Source of the DNA: Acidobacteriota bacterium
GTDB lineage: Bacteria > Acidobacteriota > Polarisedimenticolia > JAPUIV01
NCBI GenBank assembly: GCA_027296665.1
Contig: JAPUIV010000282.1
Coordinates: 1 to 8,958, forward strand
Direction of reading: 5' to 3'
Length of the DNA stretch: 8,958 bases
Under the pieces are notes generated by a model. It made no database searches. It was not told the DNA's origin and saw only the letters and a list, made by a program, of their open reading frames with translations. Below, in pieces: positions 1 to 6,209 of the stretch. A program made the position numbers and the translations under genes. Every line of letters starts with the position of its first letter. Within the stretch, counting starts at the first letter, position 1.

Positions 1-1
1 G

Positions 2-43
2 GGAACCGACCGGATCTTCCATAGAGTGTTCCAGGAGGGATGA
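2..43 (+). CDS. purB: Probable 3' end of purB (adenylosuccinate lyase), partial
   Basis: Frame 2 at the window edge reads GTDRIFHRVFQEG and then a TGA stop at 41-43. The pattern D-x-I-F-x-R-V-F just before a stop resembles the usual C-terminus of short-type bacterial adenylosuccinate lyases, as I remember the family. PurB acts twice in purine synthesis: it releases fumarate from SAICAR and from adenylosuccinate. The stop lies only 4 nt before the purS start, as expected for an upstream member of the same operon, and purB (or purC) commonly precedes purS. Only 13 residues are visible, so the assignment rests on a short match plus context. The end of purC or an unrelated gene remains possible. 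Confidence 0.45.
   Translation, partial: GTDRIFHRVFQEG
33..38 (+). promoter_or_regulatory. Shine-Dalgarno site of purS
   Basis: A perfect AGGAGG lies 9 nt before the ATG at 48. It overlaps the last codons of the upstream reading frame. A competing ATG at 40-42 is out of frame and too close to the site, so 48 is the start. Confidence 0.7.
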
Positions 44-47
44 GGGA

Positions 48-320
48 ATGGGCACCACCAAGGAAAAAGATTTGCTGCAGGCCGTGATCCACGTGACCCT
101 GAAGCCTGGGGTGCTGGATCCACAGGGACGGGCCATTCGCCAGGCCCTCCATCATCTGGGCTTTTCCGAGGTGGAGGAGGTGCGGATCGGAAAAAGGATG
201 GTTGTGAGCCTGGACCGGAAGGGCGGAGGTCCTGCCAGGGAACGGCTGGAGGAGATGTGCCGCTCCCTTCTGGCCAACCCGGTCATCGAGGAGTTCCATG
301 TGGAGATGGGCGAAGAGTAG
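48..320 (+). CDS. purS: PurS subunit of phosphoribosylformylglycinamidine (FGAM) synthase
   Basis: This 90-residue protein is close to the usual length of about 80-90 for PurS. PurS is the small structural subunit that bridges PurQ and small-type PurL in the cytoplasmic FGAM synthase complex (FGAR + glutamine + ATP to FGAM). The family signature VTLKPGVLDPQG is at residues 16-27. It is followed by the helix ending HHLGF, the segment VEEVRIGK and, near the C-terminus, LLANPVIEEFHVE at 74-86. The first seven residues are an extra hydrophilic lead. An AGGAGG ribosome site supports the start at 48. The gene sits 4 nt after the putative purB stop and 9 nt before purQ, consistent with one operon and with stoichiometric production of the three subunits. 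Confidence 0.95.
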   Translation: MGTTKEKDLLQAVIHVTLKPGVLDPQGRAIRQALHHLGFSEVEEVRIGKRMVVSLDRKGGGPARERLEEMCRSLLANPVIEEFHVEMGEE

Positions 321-329
321 GGGAGGGGC

Positions 330-1052
330 ATGCGTTTCGCCGTAGCGGTCTTTCCGGGATCCAACTGTGAAGAAGAGACCTTCCGGCTGCTGTCGAGTCT
401 TCTCGAACAGCCTGTGGAATACCTGTGGCACCGGGAACGGGATCTCTCGCGGTTCGATTGCGTGATCCTGCCCGGAGGTTTCTCCTATGGCGATTATCTC
501 CGGTGCGGGGCGATGGCCTCGCTCTCTCCCCTGGTCCAGGCCCTTCCGGAATTTGTTCTTGCCGGGGGCAAGCTGCTGGGCATTTGCAACGGGTTTCAAA
601 TCCTTCTGGAAGCGGGTCTTCTGCCTGGCGCCCTGCTCCCGAATCGATCCCTCAAGTACATCAGCCGGAAAGTCTGCCTGCGGGTCGGCCAGGTCGATAC
701 CCCCTTCACCAACCGCCTCCGGCCCGGACAGGTGATCCGGCTCCCGATTGCTCATTATGAAGGAAGTTACTTCGCCGACGAAGCGACCCTGGAGAGGTTG
801 GAAACCGGCGGAAGGATCCTATTGCAGTACTCCGATCCTGCCGGGCGCGTGACGGAGGGTGCCAATCCCAACGGATCGGCGCGGTCGATCGCGGCCATCT
901 GCAGCGCCGATCGAAACGTCGTTGGAATGATGCCCCATCCGGAGCGGGCCTCGGAGGATTTGCTGGGCAGTGAAGACGGCCTCCGGATCTTCGAATCGTT
1001 GATCGGGGGGGCGGCCCGAAAGGCGCACCGTCCGGAAGATCGGCGAGCATGA
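330..1052 (+). CDS. purQ: PurQ glutaminase subunit of FGAM synthase (class I glutamine amidotransferase)
   Basis: PurQ hydrolyses glutamine and passes ammonia to PurL for the FGAR-to-FGAM step of purine synthesis. The protein has 240 residues, slightly above the usual 220-230. The class I glutaminase triad is visible: nucleophile Cys86 in GICNGFQ (84-90), with His203 and Glu205 in MMPHPERA (200-207). Other family landmarks are the N-terminal FPGSNCEEE (8-16), LPGGFSYGDYLR (47-58), which carries the oxyanion-strand glycines, and NPNGS (179-183). A purine-rich ribosome site (321-328) directly precedes the ATG. The last dozen residues (about 229-240, rich in Lys, Arg, His and Glu) look like an extra tail, and their codons overlap the start of purL by an ATGA. 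No key residue is missing. Confidence 0.97.
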   Translation: MRFAVAVFPGSNCEEETFRLLSSLLEQPVEYLWHRERDLSRFDCVILPGGFSYGDYLRCGAMASLSPLVQALPEFVLAGGKLLGICNGFQILLEAGLLPGALLPNRSLKYISRKVCLRVGQVDTPFTNRLRPGQVIRLPIAHYEGSYFADEATLERLETGGRILLQYSDPAGRVTEGANPNGSARSIAAICSADRNVVGMMPHPERASEDLLGSEDGLRIFESLIGGAARKAHRPEDRRA

Positions 1053-3310
1053 ACCGCGAACCCGGCATCACTCCCGACATGGTGCGGGAACATGATCTGA
1101 CCGAGGAGGAATACGGCAGGATCCGGAAGATCCTCGACCGCGATCCCACCTACACCGAACTGGGTATCTTCTCGGTGATGTGGTCGGAACACTGCAGCTA
1201 CAAGAGTTCCCGCGTCCACCTGGGGCGCCTTCCGTCCACCGGGCCCGCCGTCATTCAGGGTCCCGGGGAGAACGCCGGGGTGGTCGACATCGGCGGCGGG
1301 CGGGTGGCGGTGTTCAAGATCGAGAGCCACAATCATCCCTCCTTCATTGAACCTTTCCAGGGGGCCGCCACCGGAGTCGGAGGGATCCTCCGGGACATTT
1401 TCACCATGGGCGCCCGGCCGGTCGGATCTCTGAATTCACTTCGTTTTGGCGACCCGTCGCATCCGCGCACCCGGCGCCTGCTCGAAGGGGTGATCGGCGG
1501 GATTGCCGGGTACGGCAACTGCATCGGTGTCCCCACAGTCGGGGGGGAGATCTCCTTTCATCCCTGCTACAACGGCAACATTCTCGTGAATGTGTTCAAT
1601 TGCGGGATTGCCGGGAAGGATGAGATCTTCCTCGGAAATGCGTCGGGTGCGGGGAACCCGGTGATCTACGTCGGCTCCTCCACCGGCCGGGACGGTATCC
1701 ATGGCGCCAGCCTCCTGGCCTCCTCCTCATTCGAGGAGGGCGGTGGCGGGCAAAGACCCCGGGTACAGGTCGGCGACCCGTTCCTGGAAAAGCTCCTCCT
1801 GGAAGCCTGTCTGGAGGCGATGCGGGCCGGCGGGATCGTCGGCATCCAGGATATGGGGGCGGCGGGATTGACCTGTTCGACCCTCGAGATGGCGGGCCGG
1901 GGGGGAACCGGGATCGATCTCGATCTCGACGCTGTGCCCCGGCGGGAACCGGAGATGAGCCCCTACGATGTGATGTTGTCGGAGTCCCAGGAACGGATGC
2001 TGCTGGTGGGGAAACGGGGGTCGGATCCCGATCTCCTCGCCATCTTCCGTAAATGGGACCTGCAGGCGGTTGTGGTCGGCCGGGTCACCGATCGGGGCAA
2101 AGTCCGTGTCCGCCATAAGGGAGAGACGGTCGCGGATCTCCCGGTGGGCCCATTGTCGGAAGAAGCCCCACGGTACAACCGGCCGCTCCGGGAGCCGGCT
2201 TACCTGCGCGACACCCGATCCTGGAATGCCTCCGTCTTGCCGGAACCGGGAGATGTGGCGGCGATTCTGAAAGACCTTCTGGCCTCGCCGAATATTGCCT
2301 CGAAGGGATGGGTCATCGATCAATATGATTCCACGGTGCGCGCGAATACCGTGGCGGGTCCGGGATTGGACGCCGCCGTGTTGCGAATTCCCGGCACCCT
2401 GGCCGGAATTGCCATGACCACCGACGGAAACAGCCGGCATAGTTATCTCCATCCCTTTCACGGTGCCGCCGGGGCGGTGGCGGAGGCATCCCGGAACCTT
2501 TCCTGCATGGGCGCGGAACCGCTCGCCCTCACCGACTGTCTGAATTTCGGCAGCCCGGAGAATCCGGAAGTGATGTGGCAGTTTCAGCAGACGGTGGAGG
2601 GGATCCGGGCCGCCTGTCTTGCCCTGGAGGTGCCGGTGGTGAGCGGCAATGTGAGCTTTTATAACCAGACCGAGGAAAAACCGATCCGGCCCACGCCCGT
2701 CATCGGTATGATCGGTTCGATTGCCGATGTTACGCGCACCGGCAGATTGGCCTTTTCCCGTCCGGGCGACCTGATCCTTCTTCTGGGCGACACGCGGCCG
2801 GTCCTGGACGGCACCGAGTACCTGGCCCGGATTCACCAGGTGGAAGCGGGCAGCCCCGCCGCGGTCGATTTTCGCCTGGAGCGGGCGGTTCAGGACACCT
2901 GCCGGGAGGGAATCCGCCAGGGATGGATCCGTTCGGCCCACGATTGCTCCGAGGGTGGTTTATTGGTGACCTTGGCGGAAGCCTGCTTCGGCGATGGCCG
3001 TGATCTCGGCGGTGATTTCCGGATCCCGCAGGCGGACCGGCTGGACGCGCTGCTGTTCGGGGAGTCGGCCTCCCGTATCGTCGTCAGCGTGGCCGAGGCC
3101 GATCTGAAGCGGCTGGAAACGACAGCAACCAGGTTTGGCGCCCCCATCCTGCCTCTCGGCCAGGTACGGAAGGAACCGGTTCTGAAGGTCAAAGTAGATG
3201 GCGAACGGGTGTTGCATGCGGATGTGGAATCCCTCCGCCGGATCTGGCGGGAGGGGTTTGTTCGAGCGGTGTTCGGCGGCGCGCCGGCCGGCAAGGGAGG
3301 GATGGCATGA
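1049..3310 (+). CDS. purL: PurL, small-type FGAM synthase synthetase subunit
   Basis: This is the ATP-dependent subunit that converts FGAR to FGAM using ammonia from PurQ. At 753 residues it matches the small PurL form that needs PurS and PurQ, not the ~1300-residue fused enzyme. Conserved blocks in order are WSEHCSYKSS (45-54), KIESHNHPS (90-98, catalytic/ATP region), FQGAATGVGG (103-112), GIQDMGAAGL (265-274) and MLSESQERM (309-317). A second AIRS-like half follows from about residue 410, with PLALTDCLNFG, PVVSGNVSFYN and SEGGLLVTLAEA. The ATG overlaps the purQ stop (ATGA at 1049-1052). Only a modest GGAAG (1034-1038) precedes it, so translation is probably coupled to purQ. The last four bases in turn overlap the purF start. 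Length and motifs are ordinary throughout. Confidence 0.97.
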   Translation: MNREPGITPDMVREHDLTEEEYGRIRKILDRDPTYTELGIFSVMWSEHCSYKSSRVHLGRLPSTGPAVIQGPGENAGVVDIGGGRVAVFKIESHNHPSFIEPFQGAATGVGGILRDIFTMGARPVGSLNSLRFGDPSHPRTRRLLEGVIGGIAGYGNCIGVPTVGGEISFHPCYNGNILVNVFNCGIAGKDEIFLGNASGAGNPVIYVGSSTGRDGIHGASLLASSSFEEGGGGQRPRVQVGDPFLEKLLLEACLEAMRAGGIVGIQDMGAAGLTCSTLEMAGRGGTGIDLDLDAVPRREPEMSPYDVMLSESQERMLLVGKRGSDPDLLAIFRKWDLQAVVVGRVTDRGKVRVRHKGETVADLPVGPLSEEAPRYNRPLREPAYLRDTRSWNASVLPEPGDVAAILKDLLASPNIASKGWVIDQYDSTVRANTVAGPGLDAAVLRIPGTLAGIAMTTDGNSRHSYLHPFHGAAGAVAEASRNLSCMGAEPLALTDCLNFGSPENPEVMWQFQQTVEGIRAACLALEVPVVSGNVSFYNQTEEKPIRPTPVIGMIGSIADVTRTGRLAFSRPGDLILLLGDTRPVLDGTEYLARIHQVEAGSPAAVDFRLERAVQDTCREGIRQGWIRSAHDCSEGGLLVTLAEACFGDGRDLGGDFRIPQADRLDALLFGESASRIVVSVAEADLKRLETTATRFGAPILPLGQVRKEPVLKVKVDGERVLHADVESLRRIWREGFVRAVFGGAPAGKGGMA

Positions 3311-4785
3311 ACGGAGGGGGCGATCGCGACCGGCGCGGTCCGGAGCGGTTCCAGGATGAATGCGGGGTTTTCGGTGTGTACCAGCATAGGGAGGCGGCGA
3401 ACCTCACCTATCTGGGTTTGCACGGCCTGCAGCACCGCGGGCAGGAATCTGCCGGAATCGTCAGTTCCAACGGCGAACGGTTGTTCGAATTCCGCGGCAT
3501 GGGCCAGGTTGCGGAAGTATTCCGTGGAAAGAAAGACCTTTCCGGGTTGAAGGGGAGGATGGCGATCGGGCATGTGCGGTACTCCACCGCCGGGGAAAGC
3601 GGCCTCGCCAACGCCCAACCCCTGCGCATCAGTTGCCACCGGGGGGAGATTGCGGTGTGCCACAACGGCAACCTGATCAACGCGCGGGAATTGCGGTCGA
3701 GCCTGGAGAAGCAGGGGTCGATTTTTCAAACCACTTCGGACACCGAAGTGGTTCTTCATCTCATCGCCCGATCGAAAGAAACCGGCTTCCGGGAGGCGGT
3801 CATCGATTCCCTGAACCGGATCCGGGGAGCGTTCTCCATGGCCTTTCTCACGCCGGACCTGCTGATCGGAGTCCGGGACCCCAATGGATTCCGGCCCCTT
3901 TCCATCGGCAAGCTGCGGGATACCTGGATCCTCACCTCCGAAACCTGCGCCCTGGATCTGATCGGGGCGAAGCCGGTGCGTGATGTGGAACCGGGCGAAC
4001 TGGTCTGTCTCACACGGGAGGGGATCGAAAGTTTCCATCCCTTCCCTCCCGCCAACCCGTCCAGCTGTATCTTCGAATACATCTATTTTTCCCGTCCGGA
4101 CAGCAACCTCTTCGGAAAGAATGTCAGCCTGGTACGCCGCCGCCTGGGAACCGAACTCGCGCGGGAACACAAGGCAGAGGCGGACCTGGTGGTTCCCGTC
4201 CCCGATTCCGGAGTGTACGCCGCTCTCGGGTTCGCCGCGGAGTCGGGCATCCCCTTCGAGTTCGGCCTGGTCCGCAACCATTACATCGGCAGGACCTTCA
4301 TCGAGCCGGAACAATCGATCCGGCACTTCGGCGTGAAATTGAAGCTGAACCCGGTCCGCAGCCTGATCGAGGGGAAACGTGTCGTCCTGGTCGATGACTC
4401 GATAGTGAGGGGCACCACGAGCCGCAAGATTGTCTCCATGATCCGGGCGGCGGGAGCGAAGAAGATCGATGTGCGGATCAGCTGCCCGCCCACCATCGGA
4501 CCCTGTTTTTACGGGGTCGATACTCCCAGCCGTTCCGAACTGATCGCCTCCACCCAGAACGTCGAGGAGATCCGCAAATTCATCCGGGCCGACTCCATTG
4601 GATATCTGAGCATGGAGGGAATGTTCCGGGCCGTTGGTACGGCAGGAAATCCCTTCTGCACCGCCTGTTATACCAATGAGTACCCGATCCCCGTCCGCGA
4701 GGAGGATCAGGCCTCCAGGCGGGAGGTGCGTTCCCCCCGTTCGAAGGGGAGGGATAATCGCCGGATTGTCTTCCGGTCCGTTTGA
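3307..4785 (+). CDS. purF: PurF, glutamine PRPP amidotransferase, iron-sulfur type with propeptide
   Basis: PurF makes 5-phosphoribosylamine from PRPP and glutamine, the committed and feedback-controlled step of purine synthesis. The N-terminal Ntn glutaminase domain begins with nucleophile Cys19 in DECGVFG (17-23), so an 18-residue propeptide must be removed. HGLQHRGQESAGI (39-51) and GHVRYST (88-94) follow. The phosphoribosyltransferase domain carries the PRPP loop VVLVDDSIVRGTTS (359-372). Four cysteines, C254, C400 and the CxxC pair C451/C454, sit where the Bacillus-type enzyme binds a 4Fe-4S cluster, which implies an oxygen-labile enzyme. The basic tail after about residue 465 is somewhat long. 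The start overlaps the purL stop (ATGA), with AGGGAGG at 3294-3300 as ribosome site. The stop codon overlaps a promoter for the next unit. Confidence 0.97.
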   Translation: MNGGGDRDRRGPERFQDECGVFGVYQHREAANLTYLGLHGLQHRGQESAGIVSSNGERLFEFRGMGQVAEVFRGKKDLSGLKGRMAIGHVRYSTAGESGLANAQPLRISCHRGEIAVCHNGNLINARELRSSLEKQGSIFQTTSDTEVVLHLIARSKETGFREAVIDSLNRIRGAFSMAFLTPDLLIGVRDPNGFRPLSIGKLRDTWILTSETCALDLIGAKPVRDVEPGELVCLTREGIESFHPFPPANPSSCIFEYIYFSRPDSNLFGKNVSLVRRRLGTELAREHKAEADLVVPVPDSGVYAALGFAAESGIPFEFGLVRNHYIGRTFIEPEQSIRHFGVKLKLNPVRSLIEGKRVVLVDDSIVRGTTSRKIVSMIRAAGAKKIDVRISCPPTIGPCFYGVDTPSRSELIASTQNVEEIRKFIRADSIGYLSMEGMFRAVGTAGNPFCTACYTNEYPIPVREEDQASRREVRSPRSKGRDNRRIVFRSV

Positions 4786-4810
4786 CAGGATCAAGACCTT
4801 GTGGCATACT
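4782..4810 (+). promoter_or_regulatory. Sigma70-type promoter for purN-radC-tyrS
   Basis: TTGACA at 4782-4787 is a perfect -35 box. It is followed by a 17-nt spacer and CATACT at 4805-4810, which matches the TATAAT consensus at 4 of 6 positions including the critical A2 and T6. The -35 box shares bases with the purF stop codon (4783-4785). Transcription would start near 4817, giving a leader of about 107 nt before purN. The 138-nt gap is by far the longest up to this point in the window, which fits a separate transcription start. This is a sequence prediction only. Confidence 0.6.
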
Positions 4811-4867
4811 CGATCCCGGTCGACCCTCCCGGAACCTGCCTGCCAATGCAGGGAATTCCCGATTGAA

Positions 4868-4927
4868 ATGATAGATCCAGAAGTTGCCATCTCCTACCGA
4901 TCCTTCGGTACAGGAGGAAATTCATGA
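4868..4927 (+). CDS. Possible 19-codon leader ORF overlapping the purN start
   Basis: An ATG at 4868 opens a frame reading MIDPEVAISYRSFGTGGNS, ending at TGA 4925-4927. That stop overlaps the purN ATG as ATGA, the same arrangement used at purQ/purL, purL/purF and purN/radC. The frame runs through the hairpin that covers the purN ribosome site, so a translating ribosome would open it. The peptide resembles nothing I recognise. Its own ribosome site is poor: AGGGAA at 4850-4855 is 12 nt away. It may be a chance open frame, so confidence is low. Confidence 0.25.
   Translation: MIDPEVAISYRSFGTGGNS
4890..4917 (+). promoter_or_regulatory. Hairpin that can sequester the purN Shine-Dalgarno sequence
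   Basis: TACCGA (4895-4900) pairs perfectly with TCGGTA (4905-4910) around a TCCT loop. Below a 2-nt bulge (4911-4912), CTCC (4891-4894) pairs with GGAG (4913-4916), and a T-G wobble (4890/4917) can close the stem. This gives about 10 pairs plus one wobble. The strong arm contains the AGGAGG ribosome site (4912-4917) of purN. The layout suggests on/off control of purN translation, either by leader translation or by an unknown factor. The pairing is read directly from the sequence; the regulatory role is inferred. Confidence 0.45.
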
Positions 4928-5547
4928 GCGGCCGGATCTCGATCCTCATCTCCGGGCGGGGTTCTAACATGCTGGCCCTTCTCGCGGCGATCGATGATGG
5001 GAGGCTGGCTGCCGTTCCCGCCCTGGTGATTGCCAACGTTCCCCAGGCCGCCGGTTTACGGTTGGCCGCCGCGCGCGGGGTGGAGACGTTGGTCATCGAT
5101 CATCGGAATAGCTCCAGCCGCCTGGAACACGACCGCAAGGTGCTGGACGCTTTGCAAGGCCGCCAGGTCGACCTGATCTGCCTGGCAGGATACATGCGGG
5201 TTCTGGGCCCAACCCTGATCCGGGCCTTTCCCTGCCGGATATTGAACATCCATCCGTCGCTGCTGCCCTCCTTTCCGGGCCTGCATGCTCAGAGGCAGGC
5301 GATCGAATTCGGAGCGAAAGTTTCCGGCTGCACCGTGCACTTCGTCGACGAGGGGGTGGACACCGGGCCGGTGATCCTGCAACGCGCCGTGGAGGTCCGG
5401 GGATCGGATACCGAGGAGATACTGGGGGCGAGGATCCTGGAAGAAGAACACCGGATCTACCCGGAGGCGGCCCATCTCGTTCTCGAAAAACGGGTCCGGG
5501 TTGAGGGCCGCCGCGCATGCATCCTGCCTGCCGGGGAGGTCGCATGA
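4924..5547 (+). CDS. purN: PurN, phosphoribosylglycinamide (GAR) formyltransferase
   Basis: PurN transfers a formyl group from 10-formyltetrahydrofolate to GAR, giving FGAR, which is the substrate of the PurSQL complex encoded just upstream. The 207-residue length is typical. The N-terminal phosphate-binding loop SGRGSNM is at 10-16. The catalytic triad seen in the E. coli enzyme aligns as Asn108 and His110 in LNIHPSLLPSFPG (107-119) and Asp146 in VDEGVDTGPV (141-150). The motif LAGYMRVL (87-94) is also typical. Unlike the upstream pur genes, purN is separated by 138 nt and has its own promoter and a leader that can hide its AGGAGG ribosome site (4912-4917, 6 nt before the ATG). Its end overlaps radC by ATGA. 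Confidence 0.96.
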   Translation: MSGRISILISGRGSNMLALLAAIDDGRLAAVPALVIANVPQAAGLRLAAARGVETLVIDHRNSSSRLEHDRKVLDALQGRQVDLICLAGYMRVLGPTLIRAFPCRILNIHPSLLPSFPGLHAQRQAIEFGAKVSGCTVHFVDEGVDTGPVILQRAVEVRGSDTEEILGARILEEEHRIYPEAAHLVLEKRVRVEGRRACILPAGEVA

Positions 5548-6209
5548 AGATCCAGGCGGTTCCCTTTTCCTCGCGCCCGCGTGAACGGCTGGCCCGGTAC
5601 GGGGTCTCCCAGCTGCGCGACCTGGAACTGATGGCGATCCTGATCGGATCGGGGAACCGGGGGAACGACGTTCTGCAACTTGCCGGGAGCCTGGTTCGCC
5701 AGTACAAGACGGAGGATCTCGCCCTGTTGACGGTGAAGGAACTTCGTAAGATTCCGGGCATCGGTTCCGCCAAGGCTTGCTCGATCGCGGCGGCTTTCGA
5801 GCTCGGCCGCCGCGTCAATCTTCACCAGGAGACCGAAATCCGGATTTCCGAACCCCGAGAGGCTTTCGAACTGGTCCGGGACCTCGGCAAGGCCCGCAAG
5901 GAACACCTGGTCGCCCTGTACCTGGATGCGCGGAATTGCCTGATCCACCGGGAGACCGTTTCGATTGGCAGCCTGAATACCACCCGGACCCATCCGCGCG
6001 AGATCCTGCACCCGGCCATCGTTCACCTCGCCCTGGCATTCATCCTGGTCCACAACCATCCAAGCGGGGACCTGACTCCAAGTAAGGACGATATCGAGTT
6101 CACCCGGGCCGTTGGCCGGGCGGCCGACCTGATGGGGATCACCCTGTACGATCACCTCATCGTCAGCCGCAAGGGATTCGTGAGTCTCAAGGAGGGCCAA
6201 TGGCTGTGA
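5544..6209 (+). CDS. radC: RadC/YicR-family JAB1/MPN-domain protein
   Basis: The protein has 221 residues, the normal full length. An N-terminal RPRERLARYG segment leads into a helix-hairpin-helix region (about 61-90) with KIPGIGSAKACSI. The C-terminal JAMM metalloprotease-like domain follows, with Glu120, the HxH pair His170/His172 in VHNHPSGD, Ser180 and Asp183, so all predicted zinc ligands are intact. The signature THPREILHPA is at 149-158. The old link to DNA repair is doubtful, and the family's biochemical role is unresolved. I chose the ATG at 5544, which overlaps the purN stop (ATGA) and follows GGGGAGGT at 5533-5540. The upstream in-frame ATG at 5517 lacks such a site and would add nine residues not typical of the family. 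The end overlaps tyrS by 10 nt. Confidence 0.93.
   Translation: MKIQAVPFSSRPRERLARYGVSQLRDLELMAILIGSGNRGNDVLQLAGSLVRQYKTEDLALLTVKELRKIPGIGSAKACSIAAAFELGRRVNLHQETEIRISEPREAFELVRDLGKARKEHLVALYLDARNCLIHRETVSIGSLNTTRTHPREILHPAIVHLALAFILVHNHPSGDLTPSKDDIEFTRAVGRAADLMGITLYDHLIVSRKGFVSLKEGQWL

Noticed and set aside
1727..2941. A reverse-strand open frame of about 404 codons inside purL
   Set aside because: Same codon-bias artefact. It has no ribosome site or family motif, and it lies wholly inside conserved purL.
4761..4776. Small hairpin CCGGA/TCCGG at the end of purF, considered as a terminator
   Set aside because: The stem has only 5 pairs and no following run of T, and it sits directly before the predicted -35 box. 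It is too weak to call a terminator.
4839..4860. Hairpin CCTGC/GCAGG and the palindrome GGGAATTCCC in the purN leader
   Set aside because: These are short structures with no link to a known riboswitch, PurR operator or terminator. They may contribute to leader folding, but nothing supports a separate feature.
2890..4890. A reverse-strand open frame of about 666 codons opposite purL and purF
   Set aside because: It is the mirror of strongly biased GC-rich codons on the coding strand. Its translation shows no recognisable domain, while the + strand encodes complete, motif-rich PurL and PurF.
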